Assembly (NCBI RefSeq): GCF_905220565.1
Contig: NC_059415.1
Coordinates: 5,213,001-5,277,000 of the forward strand
Length of the DNA: 64,000 bases
Direction: 5' to 3'
Source of the DNA: Melitaea cinxia
Taxonomy: Eukaryota > Arthropoda > Insecta > Lepidoptera > Nymphalidae
Position 1 is the stretch's first letter. The number at the start of each line of letters is the position of its first letter. Below are positions 21,700 through 33,770 of this stretch, one piece after another. The translations under genes were made by a program, and so were the position numbers. The notes under the pieces are model-generated. The model did no database searches, was not told where the DNA came from, and saw only the letters and a program-made list of their open reading frames with translations.

Positions 21700-22615
21700 A
21701 AATACATTACACTAATTACATACAATAATTACTTTACAAAACATGGAATGTTCTCAACGTCAGACAGCACTATATTTTACAGACTATTCTTATGCAACAC
21801 AGAAAGACTCCCTTTATTCCGATCCGAAAACGACGAAAAGACAAGATATGTACTATCCCACAGTCGAATTATGCCTTCACAAAACGATTTAATTATTTTC
21901 TCGGGCCATATCTGTATAATAAACTAAATATAAAATTACCTATCTATTCCTTACCCTATGCAACTTGCAAAAGAACCGTCCGTTCCTTTCTTCTTTCTAA
22001 AACTTATGACGAAACTGAAGAACTCCTCAAACTGATTGCTTAATTCGGTCACCATGTAGTGCATCCACCAAATTTCCTGATAAAAGACATATCAGCATAC
22101 TTGCACACACACAAATATACACAGAAACAAACATACACACCAACACAACCACACAACAAAACATATACCAACACACACTTACATACACGCACACACAAAT
22201 ACATATTGGTAACTCTTAGTTGAAATCATGCAGACATATCTGTTACAAAATTACTATTTTATTTCATTTTTTTTTTGTTTGTTTTTTGTTTTTTATTATT
22301 TCACTCTTAACCTACTTAATATTAAAAATTATGTATGTTATCTTTTGTAGAATGTAATGTAACTTTATAATCTATAATGTAACTTTGAACTCTGAACAAC
22401 TCGTGGCAAACTAATGAAAAGTAAAAATTGTAGAATTCTTGGGAGGCAAATCTCTTCTCCTTAATACAGATAGCTCAGCTACCTAGCTAGGAGAAGTAGA
22501 GATCAAAATAGTAATTGCTTTCAAATTAAACCTAGAAACTGATTGTTCCTTTTTTGTCACTTGTTACTTGAATATGTTGTGTAAATACGGAAATAAATAA
22601 ATAAAATAAAAATAA
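21700..22615 (+). mobile_element. LINE fragment: C-terminal reverse-transcriptase ORF and 3' UTR
   Basis: The frame 21792-22043 encodes 83 residues with SNYAFTKRFNYFLGPYLYNK and TVRSFLLSKTYDETEELLKL, the pattern of the last residues of Jockey/CR1-like ORF2 proteins. A 3' UTR with CA-rich runs (22100-22205) follows and ends in an AATAAATAAATAAAATAAAA tail near 22610. The rest of the ORF is missing. Confidence 0.6.
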
Positions 22616-22754
22616 ATATCATTGGGTACAATTACTTATGTCAGTAATAATGTAGCTGTCCACTGGTATTTTTTTTTAAATCGCATAATCTTTGAGCCTT
22701 TCCATTACAGTCAAACAAAATACGAAATCTTTCACCTTTATAATACTAGTAGAT

Positions 22755-22957
22755 ACACAACACAGTAATACTGGACTCAAGCAGTGTTGTGTTCCTGTGA
22801 TGAGTAATGTAAATGTAAGTATGGTAGCCTGGACCCATCCCAGTGTAAGGACGGTGATACGCTTGCGATGCTTCTGGTGTTGCAGATGTCTTTAAGCTAC
22901 GGTAACCGTTTACCATCGGGTGAGCCGTACGCTTATTTGCCGACCCAGTCATCTAAA
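22755..22957 (-). mobile_element. Repeat family D, antisense
   Basis: Reverse-strand landmarks: GGTCGGCAAATAAGCGTACG, CTCACCCGATGGTAAACGG, ACACCAGAAGCATCGCAAGC and CAACACTGCTTGAGTCC. It lies 30 bp before the Kazal 2 exon. Confidence 0.6.
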
Positions 22958-22988
22958 TAAATAATATTAAACAAATTTCTTTTTTCAG

Positions 22989-23296
22989 TTACGTTAACAA
23001 TAATAATATCTGTAATCACGTATACAATCAATCAGACACTTAATCCAACGTTACGACCACACGAAGCTATACAATTCCAGAATTGGTATATGGCAAGGGT
23101 CACTGACACTCTACCCTTGATGGAGACCATAAAGAACTGCAACTGCCCAAGGGTATACCTTCCAGTTTGTGGCTCAGATAATAAGACGTATACTAACGTA
23201 TGTTGGTTGAACTGTATGAACTTGAAAAGAGCAACAGATGTGGTTGAGTCATATGAAGGTCATTGCTTACAATTTCTTCAGCCGTTTGAATATTAA
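22989..23296 (+). CDS. Kazal-type serine protease inhibitor 2, main exon
   Basis: The exon starts after acceptor TTTCTTTTTTCAG (ends 22988) and its frame is open to TAA at 23294-23296. It opens with TLTIIISVITYTINQ, the hydrophobic core of a signal peptide, so the intron falls inside the signal sequence as in genes 1 and 3. A pro-region of about 40 residues (LNPTLRPHEAIQFQNWY, then MARVTDTLPLM) precedes the Kazal domain: C-N-C, PRVYLPV, C, GSDNKTYTNV, C, WLN, C, 16 residues, C. The 7-10-3 spacing matches the family. The likely P1 residue is Arg. An in-frame ATG at 23090 is internal and would delete the signal peptide, so I prefer a start in an upstream exon (candidate at 17297). Confidence 0.87.
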
Positions 23297-24270
23297 GGCA
23301 CAATTTCTAATACTTTAATGTCTTGTAAATTAAATGATACGTGTAATTTACTCTTTAATGGTTTTGTAATTACCTACCTTTTCACCTCTCTCGCTATCTC
23401 GGGATATTATTCTTCAGGACTAAGATTTTAAACTACATTTAGTACATCAACAGCCACGATGCTGAGTCTAAGATAGCATCATTACTTAAACGTTTTAAAT
23501 TAACTGTGGTAGTATATTTAATAAGTGTGATTTCTCGTTCAATAGATTTGTACTCGTAATTATAATGAATGAAACTTTAACTACTTCGTAACCTTATTTT
23601 GTTTATAAAAATTTATTTTTATTCGTCATAAATACAACGCTAAAACCGATGTCTAAAGAATTCCGTTATAGACAACGTTCAGTAGCGGCTTTAGAAGGGA
23701 CTTTCGTAATAATTATGAATATTTCAGATACACGAGACATAAAATATCAATGTTGAAAACTTTTGTCATTTCCTTTTATTGTTTTACTAAAATTGTAAAA
23801 TGCTTACTTCCTTTTAAGTAATACAAAATTGCCATCAACCCTAAAGAAGAAGAAGAAGTAATTCAAAATTATAATGCAAAATCAAAGGTTAACCGATATC
23901 AGTTTTCCTTAAACCAATTTTATTAGTTTTAACAAAAAACTGTATCAATGACATATTTATAATTATAAAAATTTACAGTAAAAAAAAAACGGATTTACTT
24001 ATTATAAATAAGCTCTTATGAGATTACTCTTCCCAAAGAAAGAGAGAGAAAGGATGAGAGGAGGGGAAGGGAGAAGTCTGCTGCTATTTTAACGCTTTAA
24101 TATTGGTTGCTCTCACGGATTTTGTAATTCCAAAAATACCCTATATTTTTTTTTTGATGTAAAACATTTTTACGCACGCTTGACTTGAGGAGTATGAGAG
24201 AGCTGGTGAATGCGTGATGAGAGCATTACGAAAAGTGTGATCGGGCCGGGTGAACTGAATTTAAGAGGGA
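23297..24270. other. Intergenic DNA between Kazal 2 and 3
   Basis: No gene seen. A purine-rich stretch at about 24035-24080 (AAAGAGAGAGAAAGGATGAG and following) lies upstream of the Kazal 3 promoter candidate. Confidence 0.4.
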
Positions 24271-24540
24271 GATATAAGTTAGATGAAGCTAAAGAAAAGT
24301 TTTACTTCAGTCGTGTGCTCTAACACATACTCGTTTTTTTTGTATTATAACCGTATCTCTGTGTTTCGAAAACAATGTAAAATTATTTTCTTCAGCAATT
24401 TAATAGAAAACGTAATTAAATGATTTGTCATGAGGAAAATAAAGTCAGTAATTATGATTTTACGAGACACGTCATTATAATTTAGCTGATTACAATTATA
24501 TTCCATTAAATACTGCATCGGAAAGAGCGGTCGCTTGAAT

Positions 24541-24553
24541 ATGAAAAATTATA
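24541..24553 (+). CDS. Kazal inhibitor 3, exon 1 (candidate)
   Basis: ATG at 24541 encodes Met-Lys-Asn-Tyr plus one base, then donor GTAAGC at 24554. The phase (1) fits the acceptor ending at 25369 and forms Met at the junction, giving MKNYMAVLTLLLLLSEF, a classic signal peptide with a Lys in the n-region. It matches the Kazal 2 exon 1 candidate in length and layout. A TATA-like box (24273) and a TTCAGTC initiator-like site (24306) lie upstream, spaced slightly wide. Confidence 0.5.
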
Positions 24554-24756
24554 GTAAGCTATTAGTTTTGTTTTATTGATTTAAAAAAAATAGAAATAAA
24601 ATTATTTTTAGCTGATATGACGTAGATACATGTATATATTAGTGAATTCTCTATAATAGTATTTGTAAAATTTTCATACAACTACATGATGCATATCCTA
24701 AGAGACCGTGTGTATGTGTACGTACGGTGTTTAATAATTTTGTTTTTCGTTTCTTT

Positions 24757-25140
24757 ATACCTTTGTTTACATGCTGCTGCATGCTGATGCATAACATGCT
24801 GTATGGTTACGGCATTAAAGAATATAGCCACCCCCTCTCTTCCCGTGAGTGTCGTAAAAGGTGACTAAGGCATAAATAACAAAGTTCCATTACTACCTTG
24901 GAACTTAAAAAGCCGACCGATGGCGGGATAACTATCCAACTGCTGGCTTTAAAATACACAGGCCGAAGACGGGCAGCAGCGTCTTCGGTGAGACAAAGCC
25001 AGCCCTGCGGTCACCAACCCGCCTGCCCAGCGTGGTGACTATGGGCAAAACACTAAGTTCACGCAATTTTTGGCGTGAACTTATGGAGGTCTATGTCCAG
25101 TAGTGGACTGCGAAAGGCTGCTGTGATGATACCTTTGTTT
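24757..25140 (+). mobile_element. SINE B with 12-bp target duplication in Kazal 3 intron
   Basis: ATACCTTTGTTT flanks the insertion at 24757-24768 and 25129-25140. The body starts near GTATGGTTACGGCATTAAAG and ends CCAGTAGTGGACTGCGAAAG-GCTG. It lies wholly in the Kazal 3 intron, sense orientation. Confidence 0.82.
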
Positions 25141-25369
25141 TTTTATCGAATTTCACCAACCGAAAAGTTATATAACAATAGTTCTCGATGGAAGACACAC
25201 GCAAATAAAAATTGCAAGGTATCATTTGATATGTGTGTATGAGTGTGTGTGTGCTTGTGTGTCTGTATGTGTATAAGTGTGTGTAACCTGAGTGAAAATT
25301 ACTCTTAAACGTTAATCGGACATAATACAGTTTGATTACCTATATAGATAACAATAACCTTCCTCATAG

Positions 25370-25617
25370 TGGCAGTTTTAACCCTGCTGTTGCTATTAAG
25401 TGAGTTTTCAACGAGGACCACTAGACGATGGACCACGAAGAGACCACTTGAGCAGATCCTGCCACCGCTGGACAGAACTGTGCCTTGTGACAAATGCCCT
25501 AACGTTTATTTTCCTGTGTGCACGACCACTAACGAAACTTTCATCAATATATGCCAAATGAATTGTCAAAGGAAAAACCTTAAAGTTGCCAGGCGAGGCA
25601 TTTGCATAGACTTCTGA
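25370..25617 (+). CDS. Kazal-type serine protease inhibitor 3, exon 2
   Basis: The exon begins after acceptor CCTTCCTCATAG and ends with TGA at 25615-25617. It opens with AVLTLLLLLSEFST, completing the signal peptide, then an Arg/Thr/Pro-rich linker. The Kazal domain is C-DK-C, PNVYFPV, C, TTTNETFINI, C, QMN, C, 12 residues, C, followed by only IDF. With exon 1 the protein is about 86 residues. The likely P1 residue is Asn, unlike the Arg of the other three, so its target may differ or be non-trypsin. NETF could be N-glycosylated in the secretory route. The GTG at 25369 straddles the splice site and is not a start. It lies 2.1 kb downstream of Kazal 2 on the same strand. Confidence 0.87.
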
Positions 25618-25639
25618 AAGTTTTTAAGTTTTTATACGA

Positions 25640-27260
25640 ATTTTGAAACTGTCTTTCATGTTTGCTGCTGTAATTAAAACTATTATGAAACTGTTTTTTT
25701 TTTATTTTTCTTTGTTTTAAGAACTTGAATGATTGTTACCTTAGTTTGTAAAGCACCTGGATCTTAAAATTTATAAATTTTTGAAGTGACTGCTTTTTTG
25801 CTAAGTTTTTTGAAAAGTATTTTTTTTAACATTTATTAAGTGTGTATAGCCTTGCAGTGAAATAATTATTATAATTTTATTTTATTTCATTGAAGTTATG
25901 AAAGTTTTCAAAAGTATTTACTGTAAAACATAATACGAAGTACTCACCCAGTGGTGTCACAAGGTGACTGTTATCTCTCACTAACGTTAACCTACCGAAT
26001 ACACAAAACACGCCGTAAAACAACTATCCTAAATTATTGAACATATATAATTATTATTTTTTTGCAATAATGGTAGGAAAATTCCAGCAGTAGATGAGAG
26101 TGATGGTTTAAGTTCTGGCTCTTCTGCTATATTCAGAAAGTGGATAATAGCCAGCTTTGGACGTAACAGGCTGATTTAGTTTAGCTTATATTTCTTTGCA
26201 TCTATTTGAAATATCTACTACTATACGACAGTACTGCGTTGACAACAATCTACTTTATTGGAAAATACTTCATAACGATTTGTTAAACATACATTTTTAT
26301 ATAACTGATATATCAATTTAAAAAATATCTGGCAGTACAAAGTTTGACGGTTCAGTTAATAATCAACAATTACAGTCACAAAATACAGATAAATTATTCT
26401 CCTCTTGTCATGTGCTGGAATATATCTTAATACATTAAAACTTTATTTAACTGAATCTTCATACTCTCGTTTTATCAATAAATTCGTATAAGCTTTACGA
26501 AATTCAAAGTGAAAAAAATTCTTACCAATTTTTCTACCAAGATCGACGCATACAAAACAACTCCTATTAAATATATATATTACGCGATTTTCCTATTATT
26601 GTATACAGGTCTTATCGCTATTACTGTCGTCTTCTTAAAGGAATACTTGAAAACACAGAAAAGTGAGCCTTAATTTTTATGTGATAAAGTAAAATTTTCC
26701 TTAAAAATATGTTAAAATACCAAACGGGAGATGCGGTTCCGTAATGTCGGCTTAAAGTGAACAGGTCGTAAACCCAAGTGCGAAAGAGGTCTTAACATCG
26801 GAATACTTATTATAATATTTTGATGGCTTTTAAACATTACATTTAGTGTCATTTTCAAAGAACTTTTACTGAAAATGTTTTTGGAGAATGAAGCTTCGAA
26901 TATAATGTGAGAAAGTCTTAAAATAAAAGACTGTTGTGTCCTCAGCGCCGAACTTGGACTGCGGTTAAAATTTAGAGATATTTAATTTTAAAATTTTGAC
27001 ACTTGGTTTCGAACTTTTTTATGCACCCATAACCACCACGTACCTACAAAAATATTTCGTTTTTAAATATTTTATACATTTAGTGACTGTTTTTCACACG
27101 AAATGGCTTTGTATTGACAAATACGTGGAATCATCACTGAAACTATACAAAACCAATAGCCGATTTCTTTAAATAAATCATACTTGTAACTTATCAAGAG
27201 AATATGAGCTAAAACAAACACATTGACTTGATTGATTGCGTGAATAGATTTCATTTGTTT
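25640..27260. other. AT-rich DNA downstream of Kazal 3
   Basis: No gene seen. About 26080-26175 there is a faint SINE A-like 3' end (CAGCTTTGGACGTAACAGGC). Confidence 0.4.
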
Positions 27261-27263
27261 CAC

Positions 27264-27572
27264 TCACTCACTTCAGCCTATCGTAGCCCAAGTTCATGAT
27301 ACAAATGGCGTGAACTCATGTGTTTTGCCCATAGTCACCGCGTTGGGCAGGCGGGTTGGTGACCGCAGGGCTGGCTTTGTCGCATCGAAGACGCTGCTGC
27401 CCGTCTTCGGCCTGTGTATTTCAAAGCCAGCAGTTGGATGGTTATCCCGCCATCATTCTGCTTTTTAAGTTCCAAGGTTGTAGTGGAACTGTGTTATCCC
27501 TTAGTCGCCTTTTACGACACCCACAGGAAGAGAGGGGTGCCACATTCTTTAATGCCGTAACCACACAGCTAA
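27264..27572 (-). mobile_element. SINE B, antisense
   Basis: Starts CACTTCAGCCTATCGTAGCC and proceeds through CACCGCGTTGGGCAGGCGGG and CGTCTTCGGCCTGTGTATTT to GCCGTAACCACACAG. The open frame inside is accidental. Confidence 0.78.
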
Positions 27573-28069
27573 ACTTTAATTGTTTAAAGTTAATGAAAAT
27601 AGTAAATAAACGTCACATATTTTGTACGCTTAATATATTTTTTTCTTGAACTTTAACATTGCCACATTAGTCGCATATTTAGGCATACACGATTTGCATT
27701 GATATGTTCTTGGATCCAATACTGATATTTAAAATAACTCTAGTATTTATAACCTTATGCTTTAATTATATTTTCTTTTTACACAAGTTTATATTGTCCT
27801 TTAAACAAAATTCATTAACTCAAATGTATGCTTTGAAGCTTTCCAATCTCTATTTATACATTTACAAATATTGAAAAGGTTTTTCGTTTTTAACATAATT
27901 ACATTATACTTGTACTTCAATTGAATGAAAACGTCCCTAACGACAATAAACACAATTTCCCCTAAGGATCTTCTTATTTCGTGATTCTATTGTCCCTGAT
28001 ATATTATTGTTATTTTTTCGCGTGGGTGCTCTGTTTATTAATACAATATAATTTATATATTATATAAGA

Positions 28070-28185
28070 CTAGCTGTGCCCCGCATCTATTTTTCATACC
28101 TCTAAGTTATAATGGGGGGGGGGATTAAGGGAATTAATAACATATATGGCAAAACAGGTTTGCCACGTCAGCTAGTATTATATAA
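28070..28185. mobile_element. CTAG-ended repeat fragment
   Basis: GACTAGCTGTGCCCCGCATC at one end and CCACGTCAGCTAGTATTATA at the other give CTAG-type ends on both sides of a 110-bp fragment. Confidence 0.4.
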
Positions 28186-28741
28186 GATTGTAATTATGTA
28201 GTATTTTTCATTTTTGTTAGGAATTATTTACCATTAAGGTTACTGTATATAGTAAACAAAACACTTTTAAAATCTACCCACATTTAGTACAAAATCAATT
28301 ATGTTTATATCACAAGTACTAACATCCTCCATAATACAATTTCTCAGCAGAGATCGCTATATAGCTATAAAGCCACCAATTGTACTCAGTTAAGACTAAT
28401 TTTCAAATAGTATTTATTGTATATGCCTTTGATGTACAATATTTACGTACCTACTTATATCACTGTACATTTAGAAATGTAGTCTTTAATAGAATTAATA
28501 TTGTAGTATACCTACCATAAATATAACAACTGCTAGCAAACCTCAATTAATAAATAAATAAATCATCAAAGTTACCTTCAAACGTCATAATAAATAAACT
28601 TATGTACCATATGTACTTTTATTTACCTTGATGTACAATAGAGTATAATTTCTCACTTATATCGTCATTGTTCCCCTCGCCTCGTGTTTTAATACAAATA
28701 AAATGGCTTTTATTTCACTAAATTTAATATAAAAAGTTTCT

Positions 28742-29620
28742 CTTGTGCAAACTCTCATACATCCGATCATTGATTACGCCGATGTCACTTGCTTAGATAC
28801 CACCGAAGAATTGCTTAACAGACTTGAGCGACTACAAAATTTATGCTTGCGTTTCATTTTCGGCTTAAAAAAATATGATCATGTAAGTCACTTTCGTAAA
28901 CAGCTTCAATGGCTACCTATCCGCCATCGTAGAAATTTTAGAATACTTTGTTTCCTTTTTAAGACTCTTTTTAATCCTCGTTCTCCTTCGTATCTACGGG
29001 ACCGCTTTTCTTTCTCTCACGACGATGATTCTCCGTGCAGATCACTTAAACGTTCTCTTCTTCAGATGCCCACCCACCGTACCGATTTTTATTCTTACTC
29101 CTTTACTGTACATTCCGTTAGACTTTGGAATTCCCTACCATATGAAATTCGCGATTGCAAAACACTGTCGCTATTTAAGAAAAGAGTGAGAAAATTCTAC
29201 CTTAATCAATCCTAGTCTAAAATCAATTTAATTAAGTGTCCTTATGCGTATTGGAATTTATTATCGTATGTATTATATTATGTATCGTATATGTGTATGC
29301 GTGTATGTATAAGTATCGTATTATTTGTAATCATATATTGATTCTATTATATATTGATTTCTACGTGTGTATAAATTATTATGTATTTATTTATATATTG
29401 TATAATTATGTATTTATATTATATTTTTATTATCTATATGTTTAGATTGTACACGCTAATTTTGCGACTGTTTTATAAGTTTCCTGTAGCAGGACTACTG
29501 GAAGAGATTCCATCATGGGATAAGTAGTGCCTTTGTACCAGCATTGTTTATAAGAGCTATTTCCTTTTACTTTCCTAGTGTACATAAATTGTTAAATAAA
29601 TAAATTATTCAAAAAAAAAA
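28742..29620 (+). mobile_element. Jockey/CR1-like LINE, 5'-truncated
   Basis: Open from 28745 to 29215 (about 156 codons): IIDYADVTCLDT, RLERLQNLCLRFIFGLKKYD, WLPIRHRRNFR and SVRLWNSLPYEIRDC. These align block by block with the C-terminus of the 752-residue ORF at 36943-39201. The 3' UTR runs to an AAATAAATAAATTATTC plus poly-A end near 29620. The start at 28745 is a truncation point, not an initiation codon. Confidence 0.8.
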
Positions 29621-29629
29621 AAAAAAACA

Positions 29630-32200
29630 ATTCCATTAAAACTACTTAAAGCTGACAGTACACTTCGACTAACAAAAACTTCGGTAAACTTCGAGACATA
29701 AATTTCTCCCTGATAACAATCCGATGAAAGTATAATTTCAAGATATTTATCTAGTAAGTAAATTAACTATGAAAATTCTTTTCCTTCACAAGTTCAAATA
29801 AAAGGGAAGTTGTTTTTTTTTATTTTTTATTATAATTATTTTACTATTATGTAACTTTTTGACAGTGATATTTTGGTTTAAGTGAAAGGAGGTAAGAAAA
29901 AAAAAACACATTTGTATGTTAATTACGATATGAGTATAAATTTTTGTATGTAATATAGCGTTTAAGAAACACTTTCAAGTGTCCATTGACAATTATCCGT
30001 GTAGTGGATGGCGGGTACGAGCCTAATATAACATCATAAGTCATTACGCCCAATAAGGTCTGGGTTTTTTGGAAATACTTATAATTCAATTTTGAGAAGT
30101 ATGTTTATTTATAAGCCATCATAATCAAATAAACTATTTCTATTAGAAAAGGAAATATACAAAAACTAGATACCTGTGGCCAGTTACTACGGAAAAAAAA
30201 GTTTTTTAAAAGCCTCCTTTCTCTACCCTACTGTCTACTTGTAGGTCTCCAAACAAGTTCTAAAGTTGAACTGCAAAATTTTTGCCACTGTGTGTCCGAA
30301 AAGCCTGATCTTTAAAAAGCAAATGCTAAAAGTACTACTAAGTTCGTGGTTTTCGAACAATGCAAGGCATGCAAAATAGTCTTTGAAAACGTATACAAGT
30401 TATAACCAATTGATCTTGTCATTATAAATTAAACAAATCGTATATTTTTACAAAATTTTCACAAACTTTAGTAATAAGAATTACAAAAAAATAATAACAA
30501 TTGTTTTTTTTTTTGCAGTTTTAAGCTTGTGTTTATTTGGACATTATTTATTCGCAACCTGGACCTTATTAACTCCTCATATTTTTTTCGTACCGGGGGC
30601 CTTATATGAAAACCAATTCTTAACTAGCAAATTCCAACAGTAAAAAATAACATTCATCCACCACTTAACAAAGAACTTCCTACATTAAAAGAACACTAGA
30701 AATGTAAACAAAAGAACGTGATATTAAATATTACTTAAGTACAATGACATTTTTAACTTAGTAATCTAGTTAATGGCATTAATTAAAATACTCTTAACAA
30801 GATTACAGCAGTAATTTTAATTATATTTATACTTCTTGCAAAGAAGAGTTATAAACCAGTCCATAATACAAAAACATGAGCTTGTTCTTTGAATATTAAT
30901 TGTTGCTTTGACACAGATTGTAAACATAATAGAAGTCGAAAATTGTTAAGCTGTTGTTAATTTTTGCAAACTATCCGAAAGGATTACGGCTTCTTAGGAA
31001 AGTTTCAAACATTCCACCCACCGACCAGCATTGAGAACTGTTCACATCGAATGCAGTTGCGTAGACCACGTTGACATAAAAAAAAAACTATAGACATCAA
31101 AGTCAGTGCCTTACGTCAGAATTATAAGTAGTAGTACTGTCAATTTATCTGCACATTGACAGCTGTATGTCATGCCATTTCTATGACAATGAAAAATTTT
31201 AAACCTAGGCAAAACTGCTCAAATATTTTACAAACTATATTCCACATGTAAGAAAACGCAATAGCAATGTGCTAAATACACATTTAATGTCACTTAAAGG
31301 TGTAGTTTTAATGCCATAGTGTAATAAAACTGTCTTAAAATATTTAATAGAAAAATACTTTGTATTGAAGAGAAGAAAAATGTTGATTGTTTTTACAAGA
31401 ATTTTAACCGTAACAATGGTTTTGCTGGATGAAAATATTTTCTAAAGGTTTATGTGCAGTAAAAGTGCATAATTATGTATTCCTCTGCTATAAAATGCCT
31501 ATTGTTGTAGGTATATATATGTATGTCTTTCAGTCAGTATTTCTCTTCTACTATTTTTTTTCGCTAACAATTTAACCACTTACTAGACTTAGTAATTCTA
31601 GACTAGATTTAAAGCCCCCCATTCAATTAATTACCAGATAACCTGTTATCCCAACTGTGAAACTAATACTACTAACCATTATTACAATATTTTTTTATTG
31701 AACCAATTCAATTATTATATCTGTGCCTGAAAAAACCACGATAGCGTGACTCGTGCATGAACCGGTCTTTGAGGCATTTGGTACGAAAACATTCTTAGGT
31801 TGAGGCGGACAGTGTAGAGAGTTCTTTATACTCAAACTTCAAGAATTCCAACCGCTTGTCTTGTAGCGATAAACGACTTAGTTGGTAAAAAGGAAATTTA
31901 AATCTCATTACTTGAATAGCATAAGCTTGATTATAATTTTAATCAGACTAGAAGCAATAGTTAGTGAACTGGTTTGAATAGATTTTAATCGTTTGCTACA
32001 AGTATAATAACAAGGGCGATATATTTATGTATCTTTTTATCATACAGATGACTAACATATCATATAATTTTGCTTAAAAAAATATATTATAAAACCAATT
32101 GAAACAGTGTCGATAAGTTCATGCTTATATACAATAAGACTTTATATAATAATAATTAGATAAATTACATTAAACTAAAAAAAAACCTTAAGTATATATA
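29630..32200. other. AT-rich DNA without recognised gene
   Basis: No convincing ORF or repeat family. A weak SINE A-like phrase occurs near 31013-31050. Confidence 0.4.
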
Positions 32201-32215
32201 TATATAATATAATAA

Positions 32216-32593
32216 CTAAAAAATATTATTAAAAGGAATCCCTTTAGGCAAGGTTCCGAAGATACTGGCAGCGTTCCCCCTTTGAATAGCTAGACTAATT
32301 CTTTGTCCGAAGTAGCTGCCAGCTCTTCGGTCTCCTGTGACGTCGAATAACCTTTTTGCTATTTCCTTAAATAGTGTTATAGCACTAGGACCCCACGGAC
32401 CAAGGGTCTCGACACCGAATGGGACAAAATCATATTCGGAGCCTAGACCCCTGTATTTGTCTACTTTTGTTTTTTCAGCCGCTTCACAAGCCGCACCAGC
32501 TCTGTTGTTTGTTCCATGTAGATGGGAAGGGGCTAGCGTGTCTGAACAGGTTGCATCCCATACCAGCACCCGACCCATCTTCCATGGAATCAA
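32216..32593 (-). pseudogene. C-terminal fragment of an uncharacterised retroelement-type ORF
   Basis: The minus-strand frame encodes GRVLVWDATCSDTLAPSHL, then KVDKYRGLGSEYDFVPFGVE, TLGPWGPSAITLFKEIAKRL and RISLAIQRGNAASIFGTLP. From memory this is the C-terminal domain attached to many invertebrate reverse-transcriptase-type proteins (WD.T..DTLA ... VE..G.WG ... QR.S.AIQRGNA). The start at 32593 is not a real initiation site, and upstream parts are missing. A second, poorer copy of the same domain is at 41985-42166. I cannot name the element clade. Confidence 0.55.
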
Positions 32594-32898
32594 ACTCTTT
32601 TTATCTATATATTGAGTTTTTTTAACTTAATTTACTTTATTTACTGCGCTGTATAATATGTAGTTTAAATAATTAATTATCATACTTTATTGTTTATTTT
32701 ATCAATATTTACTCACTTTTTAAAGTTTGTCTCTAGAGATCACCATTAGCGATAAGGTTGCCTTTGCACTTTCTTAAGTTATAATATTGTTATTTTTGTT
32801 ATGTCATTTCAAATGTGCAATAAAGTATTAAATAAATTAATTAATTAAATTTTAAATATTTTTTATAAATTTGAGATTTGAATTCGTTTTTAAATGTT

Positions 32899-33019
32899 GT
32901 ACGCTTCTCCCCATGCTCTTTCTCTATGTAGGAGGAGGATTAGAGCTTAATCCATTATGCAGCTCAAATACGGTTTGGCGGATTTATTCCCTACTATGAG
33001 TAACGATTGCTATCAGGTA
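32899..33019 (-). mobile_element. SINE A 3' half, antisense
   Basis: Reverse strand reads AGCAATCGTTACTCATAGTA, then GGATTAAGCTCTAATCC and CTCCTCCTACATAGAGAAAG. It abuts a sense SINE A starting at 33020. Confidence 0.65.
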
Positions 33020-33235
33020 TCAGACGACGCGTTGGCGCAACGGTCACAGCACTAGTTTGTGGCTGTTTGTTGCGCTGGCGGTTGCAGGTTCGATCCCCGC
33101 ACATGACAAACTTTTGTATTAGCCATACAGGTGTTTGCCGTGGTCTGGGTGTTTGTGAAGTCCTTGTGGGTCTCCCCACCGTGCCTCAGAGAGCACTTTA
33201 AACCGCCGGTCCCAGTTGTTATCATGTACATGTTG
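33020..33235 (+). mobile_element. SINE A 5' half with intact tRNA-like promoter boxes
   Basis: Box A lies in GTTGGCGCAACGGTCACAGC and box B in GGTTCGATCCC (about 33087). The body continues CTCCCCACCGTGCCTCAGAG. The copy ends near TTATCATGTACATGTTG. Confidence 0.78.
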
Positions 33236-33606
33236 TAAATTGGCAATTACGTCTACATACTCATATACGTATATTTTATTTTAACAAAAAGAAAATAATT
33301 TCTTTATTTACATTCACCGTGGAGTTTAGGACACAATATAAATTTTATGAAGCATATTTGTTGAGTATCAGAATATGTAAATAAAAGTTTTTATTTCATA
33401 ATTATTTTTTTTTTTCAGTCAGATATACAAACAAAAGATAAAAATAAATATTACTTAACTGTGTGCGTAAAACTTGATGACAATTTACGTAAAGCATTAA
33501 ATTATTTTTTTATTATAATTAAGTTTAAACAATTTAATATACAGATAATATTTAAAAAAAAAATGAAGAAAATTTTAAAGTCTGGGACTTGGTCTGCATA
33601 GTAGTA

Positions 33607-33770
33607 TCAAAATGGTATACAGTTTCCTTGATGTCGGATAGACACCGTGCCGTTCCGATTATCACATTCCAACTGACAAGGATTGTAGTAGGATTTGTTA
33701 TTTGTTCCGCAAACTGGGTCGTATATTCTCGAACACATACAGTTTTTTTTAACTTGTTCTTCGGTTGTGG
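33607..33770 (-). CDS. Kazal-type serine protease inhibitor 4, exon 2 (minus strand)
   Basis: Read on the minus strand after acceptor ACTTTCTCAG (intron ends 33771), the exon gives TTEEQVKKN and one Kazal domain: C-M-C, SRIYDPV, C, GTNNKSYYNP, C, QLE, C, 14 residues, C, then IPF and TGA at 33609-33607. Spacing 7-10-3 is the same as in genes 1-3. The likely P1 residue is Arg. It has almost no pro-region or C-terminal tail, so mature protein is about 53 residues. This acceptor is the only one in the region giving phase 1. The frame is open further upstream (to an ATG at 33804), but that start would lack a signal peptide. An AATAAA signal lies at 33514-33509, about 95 bases after the stop. Its orientation is opposite to genes 1-3. 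Confidence 0.85.

Noticed and set aside
33020..33110. tRNA gene at the box A/box B pair
   Set aside because: No full cloverleaf or acceptor stem; the same head is repeated with a long non-tRNA body, so it is a SINE.
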